Assembly: GCF_040549045.1 (NCBI RefSeq) | Contig: NZ_JBEWTB010000002.1 | Coordinates: forward strand, 3,372,001-3,436,000 | Length of the DNA: 64,000 nucleotides | Direction of reading: 5' to 3' | Source of the DNA: Endozoicomonas sp. NE40 | GTDB lineage: Bacteria; Pseudomonadota; Gammaproteobacteria; Pseudomonadales; Endozoicomonadaceae | In this document: positions 17,694 through 25,479 of the stretch, in pieces | How positions within the stretch are numbered: the stretch's first letter is position 1 | Layout: each line of letters opens with the position of its first letter | Notes under the pieces: model-generated | What the model saw: the letters and a program-made list of their open reading frames with translations, nothing else | Databases searched by the model: none | Told to the model about the DNA's origin: nothing | Position numbers and translations under genes: made by a program

Positions 17694-17846
17694 GGTAGTG
17701 GTCCAACCTGGATTGAAAAAGAATTACCAGAATCAGGGCAAAGGAATGAACAGGCACTCATGCGCAATAAGTCGTCATGTGTAATGAGCAATGCAGCATG
17801 CCTGAATGAACGAACTCAGGCTTCAGTCAGTGCTGAAACCCTGGTT

Positions 17847-18016
17847 TATTCTCTTCCATCCGGACTGTAACCGTCGGCTCTGGTTTCTCACCAGATCTGC
17901 TGACCCTGTTACCGAAAGTACTTAACAGCAACAGGCGCTCGCGGGCTCTCTTTATTCGACAACTTACTGAATAAAGAATACCGCCGGTGGGGAATTTCAC
18001 CCCGCCCTGAGAATAG
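17847..18016 (-). promoter_or_regulatory. FMN riboswitch (RFN element) upstream of ribB
   Basis: On the minus strand the conserved aptamer blocks appear in order: TCAGGGCGGGGTGAAATTCC, then CACCGGCGGTA, GAGCCCGCGAGC, TCAGCAGATCTGGTGA, and the closing AGTCCGGATGGAAGAGAAT. These match the FMN aptamer closely. Between it and ribB, hairpin arms GCCTGA/TCAGGC (17800-17821) and TTCAG/CTGAA (17822-17837) could act in the expression platform. FMN binding would lower ribB expression. Confidence 0.95.
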
Positions 18017-18142
18017 TTTTACCAGACGCGTGCATCTGGTTCGCACATCCTAATAAAACCTGCTCTCAGGCTCAATAGTATGAATAACGGATGAGGTAAG
18101 TGCCTGGCCAGAAAATACGGTTTTGTATGGTTGGATACTTAT

Positions 18143-18375
18143 TTACAGGAAAGTGATGAACGCCCAGTAAAACAGCAATCCGGCTATCACAGTAACCATC
18201 AGGCTTTTGCTGATGCGAGCGACGATAAAGGCGACAATGGCAGAACAAAGGAAAGCTTTGTTAATACCCAGAGAACCATCCGGAGCCTGAACCATAATGG
18301 TTTGAATAATAATGGCACTTAGTACAGCGATGGGGACGTATTTCAGAGATCGTTCTACGTTCGGAGGACGTGTCC
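18143..18375 (-). pseudogene. azlD: Remnant of azlD (branched-chain amino acid exporter small subunit)
   Basis: The last 75 or so residues of an AzlD-type membrane protein: RPPNVERSLKYVPIAVLSAI, then a second and third helix ending in LLFYWAFITFL. The usual first helix and start (about 25-30 residues) are missing. The segment is joined at about 18375 to the broken azlC sequence, in another frame, so a deletion appears to have removed the end of azlC and the start of azlD. It is probably non-functional. Confidence 0.8.
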
Positions 18376-18802
18376 AGCTGAACCCGTGTAATACCAGTAC
18401 AGCCCTTTGCCTTCTTTGTTGTTGCGAAGCCATCCTGAGACCACGGCAAAGGTTTCATCAGTCAGCCAGAATGCCAGTTTGGCTCGTATGGAACTACGCA
18501 TGTGGCGAGTATGGGGAACCAGGGTAGCGGCATAGAGCATGTGGCGCAGGTTAAGAAAAAAAGGTGGCCAGTAAAATGGCGGGCCAGGCTGCGGCAGCTC
18601 CCAGCATGGACACGGCAATAAACTGTGCCGAACCGGCAAAGACCAGGGCTGACATTCCCATTATCGCCAAGTCGGACATTCCGGCTGCTTTCGCCAGAAC
18701 ACCATAGAGAATGCCGAAAGGGACAGCCGCCAGAATCAGTGGCAGTGAGTGTTGGGTACCCTGAAGCAGTAAACGGGCTGGAGACAGTGCTTGATCAGGC
18801 AT
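18376..18802 (-). pseudogene. azlC: azlC remnant (branched-chain amino acid exporter), frameshifted and truncated
   Basis: AzlC is the large subunit of an inner-membrane exporter of branched-chain amino acids. Here the N-terminal part reads LLQGTQHSLPLILAAVPFGI to LVFAGSAQFIAVSM, then stops at a run of seven T on the coding strand (18556-18562). Removing one T restores the frame, giving TFFLNLRHMLYAATLVPHTR and continuing to KGLYWYYTGSA. There the similarity ends at the deletion joint with azlD. About 90-100 C-terminal residues are missing. One extra T could be a sequencing error, but the deletion is not explained that way. Confidence 0.82.
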
Positions 18803-18966
18803 TGTTGTGTTGTTGTTTGCAGTTTTGAGTGGTCAGACTTTAGTTTTTTTGCTGGAAAAATGCCAACCTCCTGTTCCAGAATTCTCTGAGAAGCTACGTA
18901 ATCCCCCTCCATACTTTTTACTGTTTTTTCATCAATTAATACTCTGCTGAAAAAATTAATGCAAAG

Positions 18967-19004
18967 ACGCTCTGGGCTAACGGTGTTGTTATACACCAGA
19001 GCGT
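18967..19004 (-). terminator. Terminator after the DUF4019 gene
   Basis: Nine-base perfect stem, ACGCTCTGG with CCAGAGCGT, with a smaller stem GGTGT/ACACC in the loop, and a T run shortly downstream on the minus strand. It lies 12 bases past the gene's stop codon. Confidence 0.75.
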
Positions 19005-19015
19005 TCAGGTTGCTA

Positions 19016-19528
19016 TTATTTAATGAAGTAACCTACGGCTTTCCATTCGTCGCCCACTTGTATGAACGTGACGGTTTCAATGGCACTGTCTTTGTTTGTG
19101 AATTTTGTTTTGTAGATCATAACCTGATAATGCCTGGCAGGAGCATTGGGCAAACTTGCAGAATAGCTTGACTGATAAAGCTCTCTGGAAATGACTTCCC
19201 CCAAGGGCCTGCGGACAGATTTCAGGGCTTATACCCAATTTCTTTCTGATACATGAGATTGAAAAAAGGGTGCAGCATTTTGCCAGCTTTGTTGATATGA
19301 ACCGTTGTCAATTGAGTTTAACCAATCTGACACGGCATTCAGGTTAATCTCTGGTTTACTATGGTTGGCATTAATGCCCTGCTGATCTTTTCCACTGTGT
19401 GCCTGTAGCTGATGTTGTGATGATCCTTCTACGGCATCAGTTCCATTTTGATCATGATTAGCACAGCCTGATAATGATAACACCGATGCAGCGATGCATA
19501 TTTTCAGTGCGATTTTTGATTTGATCAT
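19016..19528 (-). pseudogene. DUF4019-type lipoprotein gene with an internal stop codon
   Basis: Two reading segments in the same frame make one protein. The first (from 19528) has a lipoprotein signal ending in LSGC, then a low-complexity linker, then WLNSIDNGSYQQSWQNAAPF. After a TAA at 19229-19231 it continues ALKSVRRPLGEVISRELY to VTFIQVGDEWKAVGYFIK. This order is that of DUF4019 proteins, of unknown function. No frameshift is needed, only one nonsense codon. An active gene would give a protein of about 170 residues. A terminator follows. The function of the family is not known. Confidence 0.75.
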
Positions 19529-19646
19529 TAACTACTCCTTCAAAAAAGTTAATATGTTTGTTAGTTTTTCGTATTCGCGTATTAAAAGCAGGCTGTTGGG
19601 TACTCATGTTCAGAGATCAATATGTCAGGCTCCCCAATCGGACAGA

Positions 19647-20510
19647 TCATTGAATAGAATAAACAACATTAATCGTGTACTTCCGTTGTTCCCAGTCGGC
19701 AGAAGGCGGTGCTTTTGGATACGGTGCTGCCTGCCTCACCAGACTGATAGCTGCCCTGTTGAACTCCCTGACCCTTGAGCTTCTGGCAATACCTTGCTCA
19801 AGCAGCTTGCCTTCGCGGTCAATAGTGAATTCAACGGTTACTGTACCGGACTGCTGTCTGCGCCTGAGTACATTGGGCGTCACCTTGTTAGCCAGCAGAT
19901 GTTGGCGAACATGGGCGTCAAAGACTTCCTGTTCAGAACCACCTGCCTCCTGACCCAGTCCGCTATCCTGTTCATCCGGATCTTTGTTGCGAGAACCGTC
20001 AACGCCCTCATGGCCACTGTAGTTTTCCATTGACGCTATCTGCTGCTCCAGAGGTTCTGTTTCCATTTCCTGAACTTCTACAATTTCCTCTGGCTCAGCC
20101 TGCTCTTCTTCGGGTTCAGGGTCTTCTTCGGGAAGATTTTCAGGCTCCTGTTCTTTTTGCTCAATGGGTTCTTGCTCTACTTCCTGAATATCTTCCTCAA
20201 CTGTTTCAAGAGGAGGTTCTTCGATGCTTTCTTCTTCCTGAAGCGGCTCTTCTTCAGGCAGTTCTGTGTCGTCTTCCTCGGATACATCTTCGATCTGCTC
20301 AGTAGGCGGCAGAAACTCTGTAACCTCCTGAGCAGCCGTCGCTCCGGCTATTGCTGCCTGCATACCCGATGACACCACCAGACTGTCTGAAAGTCTGGCC
20401 AGCACAGGTGGCGGTGCCGTTACTTTCCACAGTCCAATCCCCAGAAGCAGGTGTAGTGACAGAGAAATAATGACATTTCTGGAAAATGCATCAGAAGACA
20501 GTGGATTCAT
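19647..20510 (-). CDS. tonB: TonB-like energy transducer
   Basis: 287-residue periplasm-spanning protein that transfers ExbBD-generated energy to an outer-membrane receptor. It has an N-terminal membrane anchor (VIISLSLHLLLGIGLWKVT), a long Glu/Pro-rich middle (about residues 60-160), and a C-terminal TonB domain with GTVTVEFTIDREGKLLEQGI and FNRAAISLVRQAAPYPKAPP. The middle region is strongly acidic, unlike the Pro-Lys spacer of classical TonB. The ATG shares one base with the exbD stop codon (TAATG), so it is the last gene of the M16-sbmA-exbB-exbD-tonB operon and is likely dedicated to the divergent receptor. Confidence 0.9.
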   Translation of the reverse strand: MNPLSSDAFSRNVIISLSLHLLLGIGLWKVTAPPPVLARLSDSLVVSSGMQAAIAGATAAQEVTEFLPPTEQIEDVSEEDDTELPEEEPLQEEESIEEPPLETVEEDIQEVEQEPIEQKEQEPENLPEEDPEPEEEQAEPEEIVEVQEMETEPLEQQIASMENYSGHEGVDGSRNKDPDEQDSGLGQEAGGSEQEVFDAHVRQHLLANKVTPNVLRRRQQSGTVTVEFTIDREGKLLEQGIARSSRVREFNRAAISLVRQAAPYPKAPPSADWEQRKYTINVVYSIQ

Positions 20511-20944
20511 TAAGAAGGTTTCCCCCCGGACTGCAATGCCAGGTGAGCGACTTCCAGTTTTAACGACTGCAAAATGGCAAACAGGTTAACCATGGCCTGA
20601 ACAGATGCATCTTTATCACTGCTGACAACAATGCTGAACGATTCATCGTATTCTGTTGTCAGCCTCACAAGCTCGGTTTTTAATTGCTCGTCGCTGTCAA
20701 TCTTTTGCTCATTCAAAAACCATCCCTCAACCTCAGGGTTAATGGTGATGGTGATAACCTCTTTTTCCAAAGGGGTAGTAGAAGCAACAGCCGATTCGGT
20801 TTCAGGCAGCTCTACTTGCATATTCAGCATCGGAGCGTTAATCATGAGCATCATAAAAGCAATCAACGAGAAAATGACGTCAATCATCGGCGTCATGGCA
20901 TCCTGAACGGATACGTTTTTTTCCGGCTCTGGAATATCGATCAT
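20510..20944 (-). CDS. exbD: ExbD/TolR-type biopolymer transport protein
   Basis: Energising partner of ExbB. The preferred start at 20944 gives 144 residues with CAGGA upstream. An alternative GTG at 20968 would overlap the exbB end by 20 bases. The single helix MIDVIFSLIAFMMLMINAPM carries the conserved Asp used in proton flow, followed by a periplasmic domain with VVSSDKDASVQAMVNLFAIL. It lies between exbB and tonB, with the exbB stop a few bases before the start, so translation is coupled. The complex should work with the tonB gene that follows. Confidence 0.9.
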   Translation of the reverse strand: MIDIPEPEKNVSVQDAMTPMIDVIFSLIAFMMLMINAPMLNMQVELPETESAVASTTPLEKEVITITINPEVEGWFLNEQKIDSDEQLKTELVRLTTEYDESFSIVVSSDKDASVQAMVNLFAILQSLKLEVAHLALQSGGKPS

Positions 20945-20948
20945 TAAT

Positions 20949-21581
20949 TTATCCTGCTGACGCTGCACTGCCAGAAGCGTTTTGCAATTCCAGACTGTGA
21001 GAGAACAGATTCAGCAAATCCTTCGCATCGGCTAAGTGATGGCGAATGCGAGAGTTAATCAGCGCATGCAGAAAGACACAAAACACAGCAATCAGCATAC
21101 CGGCTGCAGTGGTGGTCAGAGCTTGCCAGAGTCCATCAGCCACCACTGATGGCTCGACAGGCCCCTGGGAAATCCCGATATCCCTGAACGAGCGCATCAG
21201 ACCAATAATGGTACCCAGCAAACCCAGCATAGGGGCCAGCGAGGCAATGGTGATCAGACCTGACATTCGCCGCTGCAACTGGTTGGCATAGCGTACCAGC
21301 ATGATCTGAATCGCTTCATCGCGAACGGCTTTGCTGTTGTCGCGGTGGCTCATCATCTCTTCAATAACCGGCTGATAACTGGTGGGTGAATCATCCAGTA
21401 CCGCAAGGGCATCGTTGGTCTGGTGCTGTTTTAATGCTGAGAGCACGACCTGTTTCTGCTGCTTGCTCAACCCTTTGCGGGTCAGAATAAAACAAATGCG
21501 CTCAATTGCTATCGCAAGGGCAAAAACTGAGCAAAGCAGCAGCGGAATGCCTGTTGCGATGGATAAACTGTTAGCAGGCAT
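20949..21581 (-). CDS. exbB: ExbB/TolQ-type proton channel protein
   Basis: 210-residue inner-membrane component of the ExbBD motor. The start at 21581 is preferred; the frame is open upstream but that part lies inside the previous gene. The first helix is LLLCSVFALAIAIERICFIL, and the later helices follow the MotA/TolQ/ExbB pattern: IASLAPMLGLLGTIIGLMRS and LWQALTTTAAGMLIAVFCVF. ATGCCTGCTAA overlaps the end of the SbmA-like gene by 11 bases, so translation is coupled. It belongs to the private ExbBD-TonB set of this locus. Confidence 0.9.
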   Translation of the reverse strand: MPANSLSIATGIPLLLCSVFALAIAIERICFILTRKGLSKQQKQVVLSALKQHQTNDALAVLDDSPTSYQPVIEEMMSHRDNSKAVRDEAIQIMLVRYANQLQRRMSGLITIASLAPMLGLLGTIIGLMRSFRDIGISQGPVEPSVVADGLWQALTTTAAGMLIAVFCVFLHALINSRIRHHLADAKDLLNLFSHSLELQNASGSAASAG

Positions 21582-22581
21582 ACTGTTCTGCCTCTGAAGA
21601 AAGTGTGTTGGAACGCTTGATTTCCTTTTCAAAACCATTCAGTCGTTTAAAGACCGACATCAGCTCGACAATGGTTGACCAGCTTCTGATCAGGTAATGC
21701 AGAGACCCTTCCACACGTTTGAAAGCACGCAAAACCTGCTGCATGATGCCCAGAGTGATGGCACCGGACACCAGTGTCGGAGCCAGAACAACGTAAGGAA
21801 CAATGGAAGACAGTTGCAGATAAGACCATTTGGTGGTATCGAAGTACAGGTAGTGCCTGTACATTGCCACATAGTTTTCCCGGACATGGCGGAACAGCTC
21901 TTTCATGGTTTTTGGATCAGCACGACTGTTGTCGTCTTCACCCAGAACCAGCTCTTTGCGCAGAGCCGCCTCGGCCTTCTGGTTATTGAATTCCAGACCC
22001 GGCAGTTTCACTCCTACCAGTGCCAGCAGAACGGTACCAATGACCGATGTTAAAATAGCGGTGTAAATCAGCACATGATCAACGTGTCCGATGAATGGCA
22101 CCTGATTAATCTTTTTACTGAGTTCCCACAACAGAGGCTGAAACATCAGAAAGGTCATGACGGAGCGCAAGAGCGATACGCCCAGTCGTTCAATAATCTG
22201 GGCAAAGCGCATGGTGTCTTCCTGAATACGCTGGGATGCTCCTTCAATATGCCTCACCTTGCTCCAGTGCTTTGTGTAATATTCATGCATGGCCGTACGC
22301 CAGCGAAACACGTAATGGCGCAGTAAAAACTCCAGAGATGCCATCACGGCAATATAGACGGCAGATATTCTGGCAAAGGTCAGCAGGTGCATCAGCAATT
22401 CCCTTTCGGTCACAGAGCCGGGGTCTGCCAGGGCATCCTGAATAGCGTTGTAAAACTGACCAAACCACTCATTGACCTCAAGGTCTATCTGAACCTGATA
22501 CCAGGTGGCCAGAATGATAATAACAGTGCCTGCCCAAGACCAGAGTCGCCACCGGGCATCAAGGAAAAAACTTCTAAACAT
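21571..22581 (-). CDS. sbmA: SbmA/BacA family peptide importer, N-terminally short
   Basis: 336-residue inner-membrane protein of the SbmA/BacA family, which uses the proton gradient, not ATP, to import peptides such as microcins and proline-rich antimicrobials. The family core is very clear: VNEWFGQFYNAIQ, HYVFRWRTAMHEYYTKHW, RHIEGASQRIQEDTMRFAQ, VGVKLPGLEFNNQKAEAA, LRKELVLGEDDNSRADP and LIRSWSTIVELMSVFKRL. E. coli SbmA has about 406 residues. Compared with it this protein lacks the first 70 or so, about the first two helices; no ATP-binding domain follows. It begins 11 bases after the M16 protease gene and overlaps exbB. Confidence 0.9.
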   Translation of the reverse strand: MFRSFFLDARWRLWSWAGTVIIILATWYQVQIDLEVNEWFGQFYNAIQDALADPGSVTERELLMHLLTFARISAVYIAVMASLEFLLRHYVFRWRTAMHEYYTKHWSKVRHIEGASQRIQEDTMRFAQIIERLGVSLLRSVMTFLMFQPLLWELSKKINQVPFIGHVDHVLIYTAILTSVIGTVLLALVGVKLPGLEFNNQKAEAALRKELVLGEDDNSRADPKTMKELFRHVRENYVAMYRHYLYFDTTKWSYLQLSSIVPYVVLAPTLVSGAITLGIMQQVLRAFKRVEGSLHYLIRSWSTIVELMSVFKRLNGFEKEIKRSNTLSSEAEQYAC

Positions 22582-22592
22582 GATTCAGTCTA

Positions 22593-25367
22593 TTACTTCT
22601 TGTTAACGGGTAAGCCAATAAAAATACGTTGGCTTTTCAGGGGGAAAATCTGCTCAGCCATTGATGTAAGCTGTTCAGCATCAATGGACTGGCTAAGCTG
22701 CTGCATAGTGTGCAGATACTGCGGTGACTGGTAGCGTTTAAAGCTTAAGATCAGTCTCCTCAGCCAGGTGTTTGCGTCAGCCATTCGCAGGCTTTCAGCA
22801 AAATCAATGTCGTCACGAACCCGGTCAAGATTTTCTGATGCGATGACATTCTCCAGATTATTGAGAACGCCCTCTGAAGCAGCGATTAATTCATCAACCC
22901 GTCCGGGGTTCGTGGTAAATTCCAGCCGGGTGGTTAACTGGTCGTTTTGATTCAGCTGCATCTCGAACTGTACGCGGTATACGCCACCGAGCCTGTGTCG
23001 CAATTCATTGCGCAATGCTCTCTGGATAATCGGGTTCAGGGCAGAGATATAGAAACTGGTTTCAGGCTTCCATGACAGAGTGCTGTGTCCATTGATGGTG
23101 ACGGTCGCTTTTCCCTGCGGATGAATATAATCGACCCGACGTTCAGACCCCTCAGGTGCTGGAGTTGCTGCTGCCATTGTGAAAGGTTTGCTGGTTGTCA
23201 GTGTGGCGAGATAGGGCAGAACCTGCCCGGCGATTTGTGCTTTGGTTGCCTCCCCAACGATATAAAGCGTTGCCGGTTGTTGGGCAAAAGTGCGCATTAT
23301 GTCTTTGAATGCAGAATGATCGAGAGTCTCTAATGTGTTGAGTGCTTCCTGTGGTTCGGACATCGCCTGTATGCTCGTTGACAGGGTATCCATCAGCTGC
23401 TCAAAATCAGATTCACTGAACTGCCACAGAGACTGCCGGGCAGTGTAAAGGCGAATCAGTTTATCCAGCTTATCAGCCTCAATGACAGCTCCCCGATCCA
23501 GTTGATGTTCTCTGTGCGTCCATGACCATTCAATACCATTCTGTCCTTGCCATCCCTGTAAATGTTCAGCAGACACAGGGGACAGGTCGGTCTGTTGCCA
23601 TACCTGAACCGCCGCTTTGTTCATCCACTCAGGGTTCTGGCTATTCAGGTAACCACCGTTGTCTATTGTCCGGATATAGAGTTTGTTATCGCGGGTAGGC
23701 TGTTTCAGCCAGACCACTGAATAGCCATTGTCTAATGTCCACTGTTGGACACCTGTTTCTGGCCAGGATTTTTTAGTAAAAGGCGGCGGTTCTGAAGCAG
23801 CTGGCAGTGAAGACCAGTCAATGCGAACCGGCTCCTGTTCCTTTTCAGTCAGAGCATTGTCTGCTTCCTGAGAAGGTTCCGGTGCCTGTGCCAGTGGTAG
23901 CTTTTTAGCGGGCAGACGAGCTTTGAAGGCTTTGACCTGCTGTTGCGACGGTAAGTCTCTCTCTATGCCTCCGGGAACCTGATAGTAAATAAACTGATCA
24001 TCTGCTGATAACAGCTCGTTCAGCCGTTCGTTCAGCTCGCTCAGGGTCAGGTCATCAATCCATTGCAGCGTGCGGCTGGCACGGACTTCGTAATCCTCAA
24101 GAATGCCCTGTTGCATAACAGCAGTGGTGATTTTATCTTCCCACTGCTGAAAGTTTCTTTGAGTCACCAGTGTTCGATTGCGTTCAACCGATTGTCTGGC
24201 ATCAGCTTTTAACTGCTCAAAAGCTTCCCGGTTGAGTCCGTTCTGTTTCAGTCGTTCAATTTCTGTCAGTACGGCTTTAAGGCCGAGATCGTGGTCTGGT
24301 GTCCGCGCAGCCAGTGCCAATACCTGACGCTGGGCTGTTGATTCTTCAAAGACCAGTGAGAGGGAGTTGATGTCAACGTTTTCATAAAAGGACATTTGCT
24401 GTCGGACCTGCCGGGAGGCCAGTCTGCGCAGGAAATAGATCTGAAAACGCTGATACAGTCCTTCCATTGTCGTGTAGGGCTCAAGAGGGCTGCGAAAACC
24501 GGTTGACACAATAGACGACACACCCTGTGGGTCCTGAACCTTGCCAATATACAACTGTTCTTTTAGCGGCAGTTCCACATAGTCACGCACCGGTGCCGGA
24601 GAAAAAGGTTGCTTGCCAAAGGTTTCATTAACAGCACTGTCCAATACCTTCAGGTCAATATTACCTGTCACAATCAATGTCATATTGGCAGGCACGTAAA
24701 AGGTTTCATAGAACGCCCTGATATCCTCAATGGTGGTGTTCTGGACATCTTCTTTCAGGCCAATGGTCGGGCGGTCAGCATAGCGGGAGTTGTTACGTAC
24801 CACTTTCTTTTTCAGCTCATTGACCCGGCCTGCCAGACTGTCTCCCAGACGCATTTCTTCCAGAATAACGTTACGTTCAACCTGCCAGTCTTCGTCCAGC
24901 AGGCTGGCGTTAAAGGCAATGTTGGCAAGAAGATCAATGGACTGCTCCAGGTTCAGGGCATCATCGGGTCTGGTGCGAACCATGAACTGGGTTTCACTCT
25001 GGCGGGTCAGGGCATTGACCTGTAGTCCGGTTCGCCAGCCCAGCAGGTCAAGATAATTGTAAATAGTGTTACCGGCATAAGCTTTATTTGCCCGGAACAC
25101 CATGTGTTCGATGTTGTGCGCCATGCCACGCAGTTCGTCATCGACTGAACCGACATGAACAATCAGCCTCAGGTTAAAGGGATCACTGTCTGTTTCGCTG
25201 TTGTAAGCAATGTAGCGGAAGCCGTTGTCCAGAGTTCTGACGGTTAACTGGCTATCCCATGCGACATCGGCAGGCGTTTCAGCTTTGAGAGTAACAGGAA
25301 TTAATAAAATCAGTATATGAAACAGAAGCTTATACGACACCTCTGACCAATATCGGAATGTAAGCAT
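22593..25367 (-). CDS. Periplasmic M16 family zinc metalloprotease (FusC/PqqL-like)
   Basis: 924 residues from a start at 25367, which is followed by a signal peptide (YKLLFHILILLIPVTLKAET). The frame extends 72 bases further upstream, but that region holds the Fur box and the divergent receptor start. The inverted zinc motif HNIEH lies at residues 84-88, with the downstream Glu in NVILEEMRLGD; a second M16 half without the motif follows, the two-domain clam-shell layout of this family. Proteases of this type cut proteins or peptides brought in by a TonB-dependent receptor (FusC on ferredoxin, PqqL). It is the first gene of the operon with sbmA, exbB, exbD and tonB, divergent from the receptor. 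Confidence 0.9.
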   Translation of the reverse strand: MLTFRYWSEVSYKLLFHILILLIPVTLKAETPADVAWDSQLTVRTLDNGFRYIAYNSETDSDPFNLRLIVHVGSVDDELRGMAHNIEHMVFRANKAYAGNTIYNYLDLLGWRTGLQVNALTRQSETQFMVRTRPDDALNLEQSIDLLANIAFNASLLDEDWQVERNVILEEMRLGDSLAGRVNELKKKVVRNNSRYADRPTIGLKEDVQNTTIEDIRAFYETFYVPANMTLIVTGNIDLKVLDSAVNETFGKQPFSPAPVRDYVELPLKEQLYIGKVQDPQGVSSIVSTGFRSPLEPYTTMEGLYQRFQIYFLRRLASRQVRQQMSFYENVDINSLSLVFEESTAQRQVLALAARTPDHDLGLKAVLTEIERLKQNGLNREAFEQLKADARQSVERNRTLVTQRNFQQWEDKITTAVMQQGILEDYEVRASRTLQWIDDLTLSELNERLNELLSADDQFIYYQVPGGIERDLPSQQQVKAFKARLPAKKLPLAQAPEPSQEADNALTEKEQEPVRIDWSSLPAASEPPPFTKKSWPETGVQQWTLDNGYSVVWLKQPTRDNKLYIRTIDNGGYLNSQNPEWMNKAAVQVWQQTDLSPVSAEHLQGWQGQNGIEWSWTHREHQLDRGAVIEADKLDKLIRLYTARQSLWQFSESDFEQLMDTLSTSIQAMSEPQEALNTLETLDHSAFKDIMRTFAQQPATLYIVGEATKAQIAGQVLPYLATLTTSKPFTMAAATPAPEGSERRVDYIHPQGKATVTINGHSTLSWKPETSFYISALNPIIQRALRNELRHRLGGVYRVQFEMQLNQNDQLTTRLEFTTNPGRVDELIAASEGVLNNLENVIASENLDRVRDDIDFAESLRMADANTWLRRLILSFKRYQSPQYLHTMQQLSQSIDAEQLTSMAEQIFPLKSQRIFIGLPVNKK

Positions 25368-25406
25368 TTGGACAGCAAAAACCAAACTAAATGTAATAAA
25401 ATTGTT

Positions 25407-25425
25407 GCCAATAATAATCATTATC
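25407..25425. promoter_or_regulatory. Fur box in the receptor/protease divergent promoter
   Basis: GCCAATAATAATCATTATC agrees with the 19-base Fur consensus at 16 positions. It lies between the two divergent start codons (25367 and 25480), so iron-loaded Fur could repress both transcripts. Confidence 0.78.
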
Positions 25426-25479
25426 AATAAGATTCGCAATTATTGTTCAGTAGTACTTCCGCTTAGAACCCTCTTTTTC

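Noticed and set aside
18736..18996. Minus-strand frame of 86 codons overlapping the azlC start
   Set aside because: No ribosome site and no known family; the region overlaps the start of the azlC remnant and contains an intergenic stretch.
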